Shown in pieces: positions 12,670 through 24,000 of a stretch of DNA of 64,000 bases (position 1 is the first letter of the stretch; each line of letters begins with the position of its first letter). The stretch is taken from assembly GCA_013146195.2 (NCBI GenBank), contig CM028383.1:20173642-20237641 (forward strand), read 5' to 3'. Under the pieces are notes generated by a model. It saw nothing but the letters and a program-made list of their open reading frames with translations, searched no databases and was not told the DNA's origin. A program made the translations under genes and the position numbers. Origin of the DNA: Codonopsis lanceolata (lineage: Eukaryota; Streptophyta; Magnoliopsida; Asterales; Campanulaceae).

Positions 12670-13655
12670 TAGGTGGGTATGTATAATTGTCAATCAAGAA
12701 AAGTTGTGTTGCATGCCATGTTGCTGTTGTTAGGTAAACTAATCGGAAAGAGTTCTAATCATGTGGGGTATATACCATAGGTTCTTTTGGCTGATAATGT
12801 GACTCTTTTAATTGGAGGTATACATATAGATATGGAAGAATACTCTTAGCTGTTAAGCAGCTGTTTTTGTATCATTAAAGCAGTTATATATCAATAGACG
12901 ATACATGATAGCATAGGTTTTCTCGAGTAGCTGGTTTCATTTTTACAGGCCATACTTACACTGGACAAGTATTTAACTAAGAAAAATGTCAGGAATGAAC
13001 AGAGTAGTACTTTGATAATTGGTTGGTTGTGAATTCTGGCGTAGGTTGCCGCAACAATACTCGAGTCTTTTGACAGCCTTTGCTCTTGTTTCTTTGCATT
13101 GCACGTGGGCATAGGTTGCCATGACAACACTCTAGTCTTTTTACAGCCTCTGCACTTGTTTCCTTTGCATGTGTGAAGTGGGCAGCTCTAGTAGCTCCTT
13201 TGCATTGATGTGATTGCTAGAGAAAATCAAAAGATGGTCAGAAACATTCTTATGTGTATATTTGTTATGTGCGTCTGTGTATCAATGTTTTGCTTAAGCT
13301 TGTTTGGTCGTTTCCTTCTATCCTCAATATCAACAAGTTCTAAAACAAAGGGTCATATGGACTAACATAACAATTGTGCCAAAGCTCTTACTTTTCTTTG
13401 GCAATCCAACAACCTGATCTAGCTGGAAGTGATGTTGAAGGAGAGGAGGAACAAGAGATGGAACAAAATTTTCGAACCTAGAATTGAAGGGGACAAAGAT
13501 GATTTTGACACGGATCGATTGGATAGAATTGAAAGTGATTGATTGAGCCGTCAAGTGGAAAGGATGGTAGTATGACTATCAAAGAGAAGGCAAAGTTGTT
13601 GGAGACGGCAGGACAAATTCGAACCGAAATAAAATTGGGATAAGAATACTCTTTT
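12670..13655. other. 3' flank of PIAL with a ~70-bp tandem duplication
   Basis: No gene is seen. The segment at about 13039-13108 (gtaggttgccgcaacaatac onward) is repeated with changes at about 13109-13180 (ataggttgccatgacaacac onward), a two-unit tandem duplication probably in or just past the 3' UTR. The rest is unremarkable AT-rich DNA. Confidence 0.5.
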
Positions 13656-14343
13656 GTTTCATCAAAAATTATTTCTGGAAAACGTTTTCATTATTTTTCG
13701 GTGATTGTAACCTTAGGAAAATATTGTCAACGTAAAAGCTTTTTGAGTCAACGGAAAATGAAGCTTTCTTTTCCGAAAAATGGCTTATGGATTTATTTTC
13801 CCAAAGTCATTTTTCAAATGTTCGAGTACCTTTTTGCTCCCTCCATAATTACACATATTTACATACATGCGTAATATTTCACTCAACAAATAAATTGTTT
13901 AGAAATATAAATGGAGTTTGTGCACACAATAATAAATTTTAATTTTAATTTTAAAAAATACTCACTACGTCGTAAAAAGTAGTGTCAACTATATATTTAG
14001 GGATGTTTCAAACATTGTCCTTTTTTAAATAAATAAAAATCATATCTTTTTTTTATTTGTGAAATTGAAAAAAGATAGATCATATTGATTTGACACCACT
14101 AATGATAAATTGAGAGTTACTAAAGGAAAATTATTTAAAGTTTAACATTATCTTATATTCAATATGTGCATTAATATTAAAATTTATTTTTTGTATTTAT
14201 TCATATATTGTTTTTCCGTTATATTTTCTGTGTATTTGTCAAACACCTGAAAATGTTTTCCGACATATTTTCAAAAGATTTACCAAACACATGAAAATAA
14301 AAATTTTTCATTTTCCAGAAATCATTTTCCGTGAAATAAACGA
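13656..14343. repeat. Possible MITE with ggaaaat-rich inverted ends
   Basis: The left side (tatttctggaaaacg at about 13668) and right side (read on the minus strand, gatttctggaaaatg) are imperfect inverted copies rich in ggaaaa/ttttcc. The interior is AT-rich and non-coding and may hold a second small inverted element near 13976-14098. No target duplication was confirmed. Confidence 0.35.
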
Positions 14344-15633
14344 AGTCGAAGTATAGAAAAAAAAGTTCAATGGGATATTTTTGGGTTTCATAAATATTTC
14401 AACTTTTTTTATCTTTAAAAAAAAAGATGAAGTGATTAATGTGACATTTTAATAAAGTACAATTACTAAAATATGAATTTTATCAAAACCCCTAAATGTA
14501 ACACCCAAAAACACTAAATACAACACCACTTAAGATGTCAAGTTACCAAACTACTCTCCTTTGAATTTAAAAGAAAAAAAAAATAATTTTCATTTATAGG
14601 AAAATCTTCATAGAAGCATCGTATCTCTTGCATCTCTTTCCAGCAATAATCTCTCGCATCTCTCTCTTTCTCAAAATCATGCATCTCAATTTCAAATTAA
14701 TGCATCGTCAAAAGACATGAGGTCTGATTTATTTTGTGATACATTCAATTGGAATGAACAGTTTTGTGTTTATTGTTTACCCAAACCCTTGAGATTAATA
14801 TTTCTTTTCCCTGCAACCTTCATCTATACTGAGCTATTTCATCTATATTCTTTGGAATTGGCTAGTCAAGGCTTCTATTTGCATGAAATTTCTTTCTCAT
14901 GCAGACAATAATAGGGTGGATCACTTCTTGAGCACTTGATCTAATTAGTCCAAGACTGATTAATTCCCGTGGGTGGTTTTCCTTTGATCACAACATTTGT
15001 GTTTGTGATTTCTATTTATGTTGGTAGATACATACATATATGCACAATTTCTTTTAAATAGTTCGTAATTCTTCTTGTCATGTGTCGTGTTGTATTGAAA
15101 GTAGATACAACGATTTATCGAGCTCATTTTAATTGCAAATTTCATAGCCTAATATGATCATCCCAACATACGTATGTCAACAATACAAAAAAAAGCAATA
15201 GAATCACAATCAATATTAATTTACGATTTCTCTCAAGTACTTAATACCACAACAATAAAAATAAAAATTTGAATCAAGATCCATCATTTGTGAATCGTGA
15301 TGCATCGATTTGGATTTACGATGCAAAAAGATGCATCAATGAATCATTTGTTTGATTGTGTATTGGAAAGAAGAGGCATGAGGTTTTGGTTCATTTTGCG
15401 ATGTATCCAATTGGATAACTGATACATGAAAATCATGCATCGCAATTTTAAATTTATGCATCGTCAAGGGACATGAGGTCTGGTTCATTTTGCGATTCAC
15501 ATGACATGATTTTTCCCCAAATAAGAGTGAAATTTAAATTCTAACATTGTGTTCTCGCCCCCTTTTAGGCCAAATTCTGGCTTCTCCCCTGTTCTTAAGT
15601 ATTAAAGATTTTAATAGTGTTGTGATTTATGAT
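14344..15633. repeat. AT-rich spacer with a duplicated catgcatc block
   Basis: No gene is seen. A block around 14676-14760 recurs at about 15427-15500, sharing aaatcatgcatc, atgcatcgtcaa and gacatgaggtctg. Further gatgcatc motifs lie between. It may be a degraded element flanked by direct repeats. Confidence 0.4.
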
Positions 15634-16502
15634 TGCTCTTCGCAACCGTCACTCTGAAGTGTATTGGACCATCAATGGGTGAAAAGCCATCATTGACAAA
15701 GAAGTTGCCAGCAACCACCACGGTAATAAGGCTTTGTTCTCATATGAGCACATGCACTTCTCGGTTCACTTTAAGAGGCTAAATATTTATTTTTTGCAAA
15801 TACTAGGTTGGCAAGCTTAAGATTCTATGTCAAAGCTTTTTCAAGTTAAAGTCGATCAAGCCAGTATTGTTTCTTCAAGAAGAGGTTTGTTTTTTAACAT
15901 GTTTCAATTAGCAATTGTCATTGATATATTTACTCGACCTTGTGGTGATAAGATTAAACTCAGCTCAGCTCAGTCTTTGTCCCAATCGTGTTTCTTTTAG
16001 TGATTATTCTGATATATCAGCGACTTGGGCGAACTTTAGATTTGTTAGTGTCACAAGTGCTAGAGTGGTCTCTCATCTGACTGTTCTTTACACTATCAAA
16101 CCTCATGGGGTGGGTTCAGTAGGTGGTCAGTAGTGAATTCTAACTTTCAGCGTTATCAGAACAAAGAAGTATCGGGTATTACTCAACTCAAATCAGTTTT
16201 TTGTCCCAATTATGGATTTGTTAAGTTCATCGGAGAATACTAATAGTAGTGGTTTCATTTCAAGGCTCTTGTAGTATTACTTGTTTTGTGTAGGGATGGG
16301 GCAGGGAGGAGGGAAAAGTTCAAGATGGACACTTGTTTAGTAGTAGCTCTTAATTCTTCTTGTTGGGCAGTGAAGCAAAACATTTAATTTGCAGGGATCA
16401 CCGTTGCCTAGTTTGCTTGAAGATGATGATGATGATATGGGATCCTTAATGGACGTTGGAGTGGGAGATGGTTCAACCATTTTGGTAGACGAAGAAAGCT
16501 GA
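15634..16502 (+). pseudogene. TFCE: 3' fragment of tubulin-folding cofactor E (ubiquitin-like domain)
   Basis: Three exon-like blocks with good splice sites and matching phase. About 15634-15722 reads TLKCIGPSMGEKPSLTKK then LPATTT. 15807-15884 reads VGKLKILCQSFFKLK then SIKPVLFLQEE. 16395-16502 reads GSPLPSLLEDDDDDMGSLMD then VGVGDGSTILVDEES and TGA. This is the C-terminal ubiquitin-like domain of cofactor E, which helps assemble alpha/beta-tubulin. The CAP-Gly and leucine-rich parts are absent upstream: a stop precedes the first block in frame and 12.7-15.6 kb is repeats. The run of five Asp looks like a small expansion (gat)n. I call it an orphan gene fragment with an intact tail; a distant upstream 5' part is unlikely. 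Confidence 0.75.
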
Positions 16503-18065
16503 AATGACTGTTCGGAAGATGTTTGTGTTATAAGTGTGCAGACTGATATAACATATGGCATGAAAATGTCTGCATTTTCTGAATTGCTGCTCCTTAATGA
16601 TTTTGAGTCGACGTTTGACGAGTGAGCCAAGGTTGAATTTGTTAACCTTTTAGCTTTTGTTCTTCACCACGATTTAGTGAGACTTTATTACAATTTTGGA
16701 CTTTTCTCTCTCTTGTTTTATCATCTCTCTGTCTCTCTTAATTTATCTTTTTTCCCTCTGTATAATGCGAGTCTAGATCTTTTGTACTATTTAAAGTGTA
16801 TCACCCGTGGCTGTGTACCACCAAGCTATATGACCCATGGATGATACATGAGATTTGAACTCGTATAATGCACCCATAAATAAAAATAATACTCTCCTCG
16901 GCTCTATCCAAAAAGTTCATATTTAACAAGTTATTATTAATTAGGAGATATATAACTAACATTAGAGTTGTTTATAATTATAATAATTAGGAAATATATA
17001 ACTAACATCATGTTGTTTATAATTATTGGGGATTTAAGATTCATGGCCTTGAAGATAGATTATAGATATAGAAAGAAAAAAATCATGGCATTGTTTAATT
17101 AAAATAATACGTTTATATCCCAAATTTGAGAATTGAGAGAGGATTTTGAGTTGAGATAGAAAGTTTCAAGTCTACTCAAGGACAAAATATACTAATAAAA
17201 CTTGAGAAATGATTCATCCGTAGTTTGGTTTTTAGTGTTTACACACTAAAAAAAGAAATTAACTCCCTTGTAAATAATAGGATTGTGTTTTTTTCAATAA
17301 TACCTATGTGAGAATGAGACTTGCAACAAATTAAAATTATGAATCAAGTTAAGGTAAAATGGTAAAGAGAAATTCCTAAATATTAATTAAAAAATAATTA
17401 TTTTCTGAAACCATTTAAAAAGAAATACATTCCAGTTATTATCTTTTGTCGGTCCCAAAAAAAAATGTAAGAAGAAGAAATACTCCCCCCACCACTAAAA
17501 TACATTCCAGCTTTTATTTTGTCCATACCAAAAAAAACATTTTAGGAACGCTTTCACAAAAAATAGACTTTAAGTGATAATGATATAATCATTTGAGAAA
17601 CAGAGTGTATGGGAAGAAACCTGAAGGGGAGAGAGACACGTTAATTACGATGAGTATTTAAAAATAACGAAAAATCAAAAATAAAAGGAGATACTTAACA
17701 TGTTGAAAATTTAATAATGGACCGAACTTCAATTTATCCATTACTAGAATTTTCAATCTATTATCAAGCAGAAAAGGAGGGAACAACAATCAAAATTAAA
17801 TTTTAAAAAAATAAAATAATAATAATAATAAAATCCTCTCTAAATATTTCATGATTTCTGTAAAAGGAAAAGGATTCTATTCTACCCAACAAAAAAGACT
17901 GCAGTTTTATTATGTATAAACCAACTTACCTATGCTTGGAGATTACAAGGATTCTCCTGAACCAAAAAAAGGGACTCTTTGCAGTGCTATTATGTGAACT
18001 AAGTCAATAAATCTCATCTCAAGGAATAAATCAATAAGAATAAAATTACAATGTCAATGTCAATG
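16503..18065. other. Intergenic AT-rich DNA between TFCE remnant and hydrolase gene
   Basis: No gene is seen. Short direct repeats occur at about 16940-17030 (aggaaatatataactaacat) and 17420-17540 (aatacattccag). The right end must hold the 3' UTR of the minus-strand hydrolase gene. A tandem atgtca repeat lies at 18050-18068. Confidence 0.5.
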
Positions 18066-21000
18066 TCAAAACAGAGGCTTCTTTCCATCTAGCAAACCCA
18101 TCAAATGACCCAAAACATGACCCGCTCCATCTCGTAGACCAGAATGCATGTATTCATTAGTTATCCACATCCTGATCCCAGCTATCTCAGAAGCTGTCTC
18201 CTTTGCTAGGTTGAAGTTAACAAACATGTCTTCATAATAAACAGCAGCCGCAACAGGTACCTTTCACCATTTCGTAACAAAAACAATCAGAAAATTAACC
18301 AAACAAAACCATACACATGCCTAGGGGCTAACTAGCTTTAATGAGAATTGATTGTCTTTATTCCAGTTTTCGGTATTCTTTGTAATCAACGGAATTGATG
18401 CCTAAATCGTGTAGGTTTTAGACCTCAACAAGATTTGGATGCCTAAATCGTAGTAGGTTGTTAACCTCAACTGGATTTGGAAGGTCGTCTGGTAGTTGTG
18501 CGCGATCTCAACAACGTTGATATTTATTGTTACTTTTCAGTTGCTTCCGCGATCTCAACAACGTCTGGTGTCAAGCTTTGAGTGTTTAAACTCGGCTTTC
18601 TTTTTAAGTCGAGCTCAAGTGAAGCGGAGCTTTACTCGAGCCAGGAATCTATGTTCAAGCTCCACTTGATTACTCATGAACAAACTTTAAACTAGCTGAG
18701 CTCAAGCTTCACCTGAGCCTTTGTAGAAAACATACTTTTTTTATATAGGTAAGTGTGACCCCTTTCTTGTATGGGGATTGGAACTATAGACCTTAAGGTC
18801 ATTGCTTAAGTGCCCTTGCCATCTCTCCCACCCCTTGCGGTCAGAAAACATACTATATACCTCATATAAATATAAATAGCTTATATATACTTTGCGATTA
18901 CCATCAAACTGAGCCAAGTTAAGCTGGATTTGTTTAGACCTTAAGCCTAAAACATGTTGAGCTCAAACTTCAACCCAACACAAGCCAAATGAGTTGAGCT
19001 CTAGGCAAGCGAAGTCTAAGCTGAGCTTGAGCTGGCTCGGATTATTAACAGCCATAGCCCGATGATAAACCTTTGCTTTTCAGATTTTGATCTTTGTAAA
19101 AATAAAAGGCCATGGATGGTTTAAATAATGCATATTAAACAGTGCAATAGCAAGGCAAGGTTCATTGCTTCAAAACTACTGCATAGACAAAGCATACCTT
19201 GTTATTATTCAGTCTGGTTATGTCATATAGAGGAGGCCAGTCCTCCTTCTCTGCCAATAGATTAGCGGCATCTTTAAATGGCCTTAATGCATGAATTTCT
19301 TCAAACATCCATGGGAATATCATCTGCCAAGGGTCACCAATCACGTGCATTCAGGCGATATCAAAGATTCAAACAGAAAAACTGTGGGAGGATAGCTTCA
19401 AACAAACTAAAATGTGTGCTTAAAGATTGTGTCATGACCTTCAAACTTTGTAACAATTAAGTTTAAGACAAACAATCACACTTGAAGACATTGATTGCGC
19501 AAAGTTAGAATTAGTTCATTGCTACCTGTGATTTGAGTTTATTCACAGAGCACCTCCCCACCAATCCCACACACACATGCGCGCACAAAAAGGAAACCTC
19601 AAACCACAGAGCTTGAGCCCCGACACTGTTGAGCACCGTTATAACAACTCATGTCATTTTAAGGGTATATTAGCCATTTATCATAACAAATAACAAAAAA
19701 CAAGGGACATGAAAACTTTATACTAATCCTTGTATCGCAATGACCCTAACCCTCCCCTCCTAAATAATCTCCAGAAACGGAATATATCTTTAGTGAATAG
19801 GTGTTACATGTGCAAGGAAAGTGAGGAGAGCGTGAACCATCTGCTTCTCCACTGCCCTGTTGCTTCAGAACTGTGGAGTTTGTTACTGAGTTTTTTCAAA
19901 GTGCCTTGGGTGATGCCGAGATCAGTTTCTGAGCTCTTCAGACTGGTCTGTTCAGTACAGAAACAGGAGTAATGGGGCTTGGGAGGCTGCCCCTTTGGCA
20001 GTATGTTGGATGATTTGGAAGGAGAGAAATCAACGGGTTTTCGATAATGAGGAAAAGTCTATCCCTGTTTTGAAGAATTCTCTGCTACGAACCCTCTTCT
20101 CTTGGTGTGTTGAGGCTGCAAATTCTCACCCCGGATTGAATATGTCTTTTGTAGAATTTGTAAATAGCATATCTTTTGGATAGTTGCTTTTGAGCTTTGT
20201 ATATTTCAAGTGTACAAAGGATGCGTCACCTGTTTTGACGCTCTTATTTATATACCCTTTACTTATCCAAAAAAAAATAACAAAAAACAATGGACATGAA
20301 AGCTTTATACCAATCCTTGTAACGGAATGACCCTAACCCTCCTCCTAAATAACCTAAACTAGGCTAGCAACTCCCCAATGTCCCTTCACTCTACCCCAGC
20401 TGTTGTTACCTTTCAGTGTCACCCCTTCAATTTGATCAACCACTGATTGTCCCGTAGTCATTCTCTAGATGCCAGTTTTAAGAGTGTTGTTATCTTTTCC
20501 TATGTTACATGGACTTGGGTACAAGAATCGGATCCGGGTGTGCGACATGCCAAAATTATACAGTTTTCACTAAATATAGGAATTGAAATGTTAAACCCAC
20601 ACCCATGTCATCTCGTGTTGACAGGGTAACAGAGATCTTCTCCTTCCTCTCTCAACACCATTGTTGTCACCATCATCCTACTCCGTTTTTCCCATCTTCA
20701 TCATAGTTGTCAAAGGCGCTCGCCTTTGGCACCTAAGGCGAGAGGCGAGGCGAGGCGAGGGTTTGTCACATGAAAAGAGCTGGGCGAGCTGGGCGAGTCG
20801 GGCGCTAACTGCCGGCGTAGATCTGAGATTTTTCATTCCAGATCTAGCCTTCAATATTAGATGTTAATGAAATCTAATAGCACAGATGGCTTCGTCTCTA
20901 CCTGGCGAACTCATCTGGGCTTTCGACGTCGCCGGAGGAAGCCGAATCAGCCTCACGCACCGGCGCCGGAATTTCTTGCCGGAGTATCACAGACCTGGTC

Positions 21001-24000
21001 GCCGGCTCCCTGCGAACTGCTTCCTGTGGTTGGTTTGTTGATTGGGGGAGATCAAGTCTGATTTTGTAATTTCTTTTGTTTATTTTATTTTTTTCCCTTT
21101 TTTTCTAATGTGTTGTGCTGCTCATCTTATATCATTACTTGGGGTTTATTTTCCTTTCATTTTTAGGCATTTTATTTATTATTTATTATATTTTTAATTT
21201 GGGATTTGGGATTATTTGAATTTTTCATTTTATTTTTGGATTTTACTTTATTTTTAAAAAAAAACTTATTTTCTTTGGTTGCTTAACTATTTATTATATT
21301 ACTTGGAATTTAAACTAGCTCAGAATTTCATCATATATACTATGTTAGAACTTAGTTTCATGTATTATGTTCACTTATAACATGTTTTGTTGATATTTGT
21401 TAAGTTATATGTATTTTATGTATTTTTTCTTAGTATTTTTTCCATGAGCGCCTTTTTGGAGCCTTTTTAGCACCTCGCCTCTTGCCTCAAATTTGGACCT
21501 ATCGCCTTTTTGGCGCCTCTCGACTTTGATAACTATAATCTTCATATGTGGTTCTGAACTACTCTCCCCCCCACTCTCTCCAGCTTAAGGAATGGATCTG
21601 GTTGAGACTTCGGTATGCGGCTGTAAACCAGTGACGTTGCTCTACTACATTGAAAAAAGACATGAGAGCAAAGAAGAAAAGGAGAAAGCATTTAAGTTAA
21701 AAGGATTTAAGTACAGAATGCTCTTTGTCAACGGGATAGTATTTGAGCACGTCATTCTACAAACTTCTTCTAATCCTTTCACTCCCAATGACCAAAAAGG
21801 TACACAATGCAACTGATGCCCAGAGCTTATTCCTCCTCTTTAAACCAAGAATAGGCAAAATCCGCCCAGGCAGTAATTTAATCTTGTCTAATCTCTATGC
21901 GGACACTGAAGCCATGTAATCTTAAGACAGTTAAACTAATGATTTTCTGGAAAAGTTATTCTACAAATTTACAAGGCAGATATTTCAGCCTCAGCAGCAA
22001 AAATTGTGTAAGAAAGGATTGCAGATTACAGTATAAATGTGTATACGTCTCTATGTATCTATTAATATTAATAATAATAATAACAGTAGTAGTAGTAATA
22101 ATAATAAAAATAATAATAGTGAGACATCAAAGCACATGATGCCACAAGGTTACAGTGTGCAGAAGATGAGCTGATAACTAAAAAAAGCAATGAGGTACTA
22201 GCCTGTTAGCACCTATATTTCAATAAACTCTTGTATAAATACACACACACGTGTGTGTGTGTGTGTGTATATTTGAGGAATATACTTGAAGAACATTTTC
22301 TTTAACACCTGTTACAGGACATATGTTCCTTTCCTAACGCTTGACTCCTATCCATTTAGTGGCAAAGTTACTTGACGAAGAAACAGTGGTTTATTCTTTA
22401 TATTTAAGCACAAAAATGTTTATTCTCTTACCTCTCCTGTGAGCAAGACAGGGCAACCTTCTTTGGCAGCCTTTACTGCATCAAACTTGCTCTCGTGCTG
22501 TGCCCTTGTTCTGTGAGCAGACCACTGTGATGAAGCGCCCTTCAAGTTACAAACAACCAATTTATTCTATACACCCAACCATATACTCTATAGATAAACA
22601 ATTGTAATCCGTCGAACACAAAATATGGAAGACCTCGTATCAGTTTTTTCATTAGTCAGACAGCCGTTGCAACTAAATAAGTATATTACCTGGCAATAAA
22701 TGGACTCGTGCATAAGAGCATATAAAGGATTTGTATCAAAGCCCAACCACTTCTCAAACTGCACGTTCATAAAATAAAAGACCTTAAATCAGTGGAATGT
22801 GGTGTCGAGCTGCTAAATACATATGTTTATCCAAATTCCCAAGCATTATTATTACTTTCATGTTTTAATCTCTTTTGTGTTTGTGTGTGTTTCCTTTTCT
22901 TTTTGGGTGGGTGGAACCAGACCTGATGAGGACTAAAACTAAAAGTAATGTAACTCAAAAGATATATCACCACAATATGTGCAGGTGCAACTTCCATAAA
23001 ACCCTACACTCTAAGAGACGTGTGTGGTTGGTTTTTTGGTTTACAGGCTCTTATAATGCATTCACATTGAGAATACAAGAGAAGGCTGTTAGGGACATGC
23101 GAGTGTGTGGATGCTGCAGCCAATAAGAAGCTCAAGTGATACGGGGAAAGGTTTTAGATTAAACCCGAAGGATTAATCAAGGGCTCTTACTACGAGAAAA
23201 CCCTTTAAATTACTGTTGAACACGTTAAACCTTATTAATCCTAGAATCCACTAGGAACGAACAACTAGAATCCACCAGAAGAAAAAAGAATTAAACCATA
23301 ACTTTATTCAATTTTATGAACCATTCGAAATTGACATCAAACCTGTATTTGTAAGGTTCATAGCGGTTGGAAAGGAAGTTATAACTTCCAAAAAAACTGC
23401 CCTAACTTATCTAGTAACCAACTAGGACTTTAAATTCATCAATTAGGGATCTAAATCTACTTCTAAATAAAAAATTACTACCCTATTAATTACAAATTCG
23501 AAATTTATAACAGTAGTAAAAATAATCAAACTTAAGAATAAACTGCTCTAATCTTGTCCCACGTCATCAAGAAAGGGTAATTTCAAAGGAGCAGTGCTAG
23601 AGACCTCCAAAACTTTTCTTGATTTAACTCCAGCTGCTGTGTCATGGATGTGATTGGTCAGGCACCAAGCACTTACTTGCAGGGCCACTAGCTTAGCTCA
23701 CTGACTAACCAGTCAGACCCCTGGCACACATCACTGGGAGTAAAGTTGAGGCAAGAGATCTCGGAACTGCTTTCAATACATGGCATAGCCTTCCAAAGTT
23801 CAGTCAGACGTGAGTTCATTGGGAGTCATATTAGAGTGTGTTGACATTCTTTTACTCTACTTAATCTAGGTCTACCGACCTATTTAAATTGATTGTTGAA
23901 TAAAGTATAGTAGATCCCAGTTGGTAAGCAGTTCAGACTTCTTATCTTAAATACCGACCTATTTAAGAGCCTTAAATGCTGCTTTCATATTGCTGATTCC

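Noticed and set aside
18772..18825. tRNA gene from A- and B-box motifs
   Set aside because: No cloverleaf can be drawn, and the A-tail with target duplication shows a SINE.
21592..22139. Plus-strand open frames in hydrolase intron 8
   Set aside because: Low-complexity or AT-rich translation with no domain, antisense in an intron.
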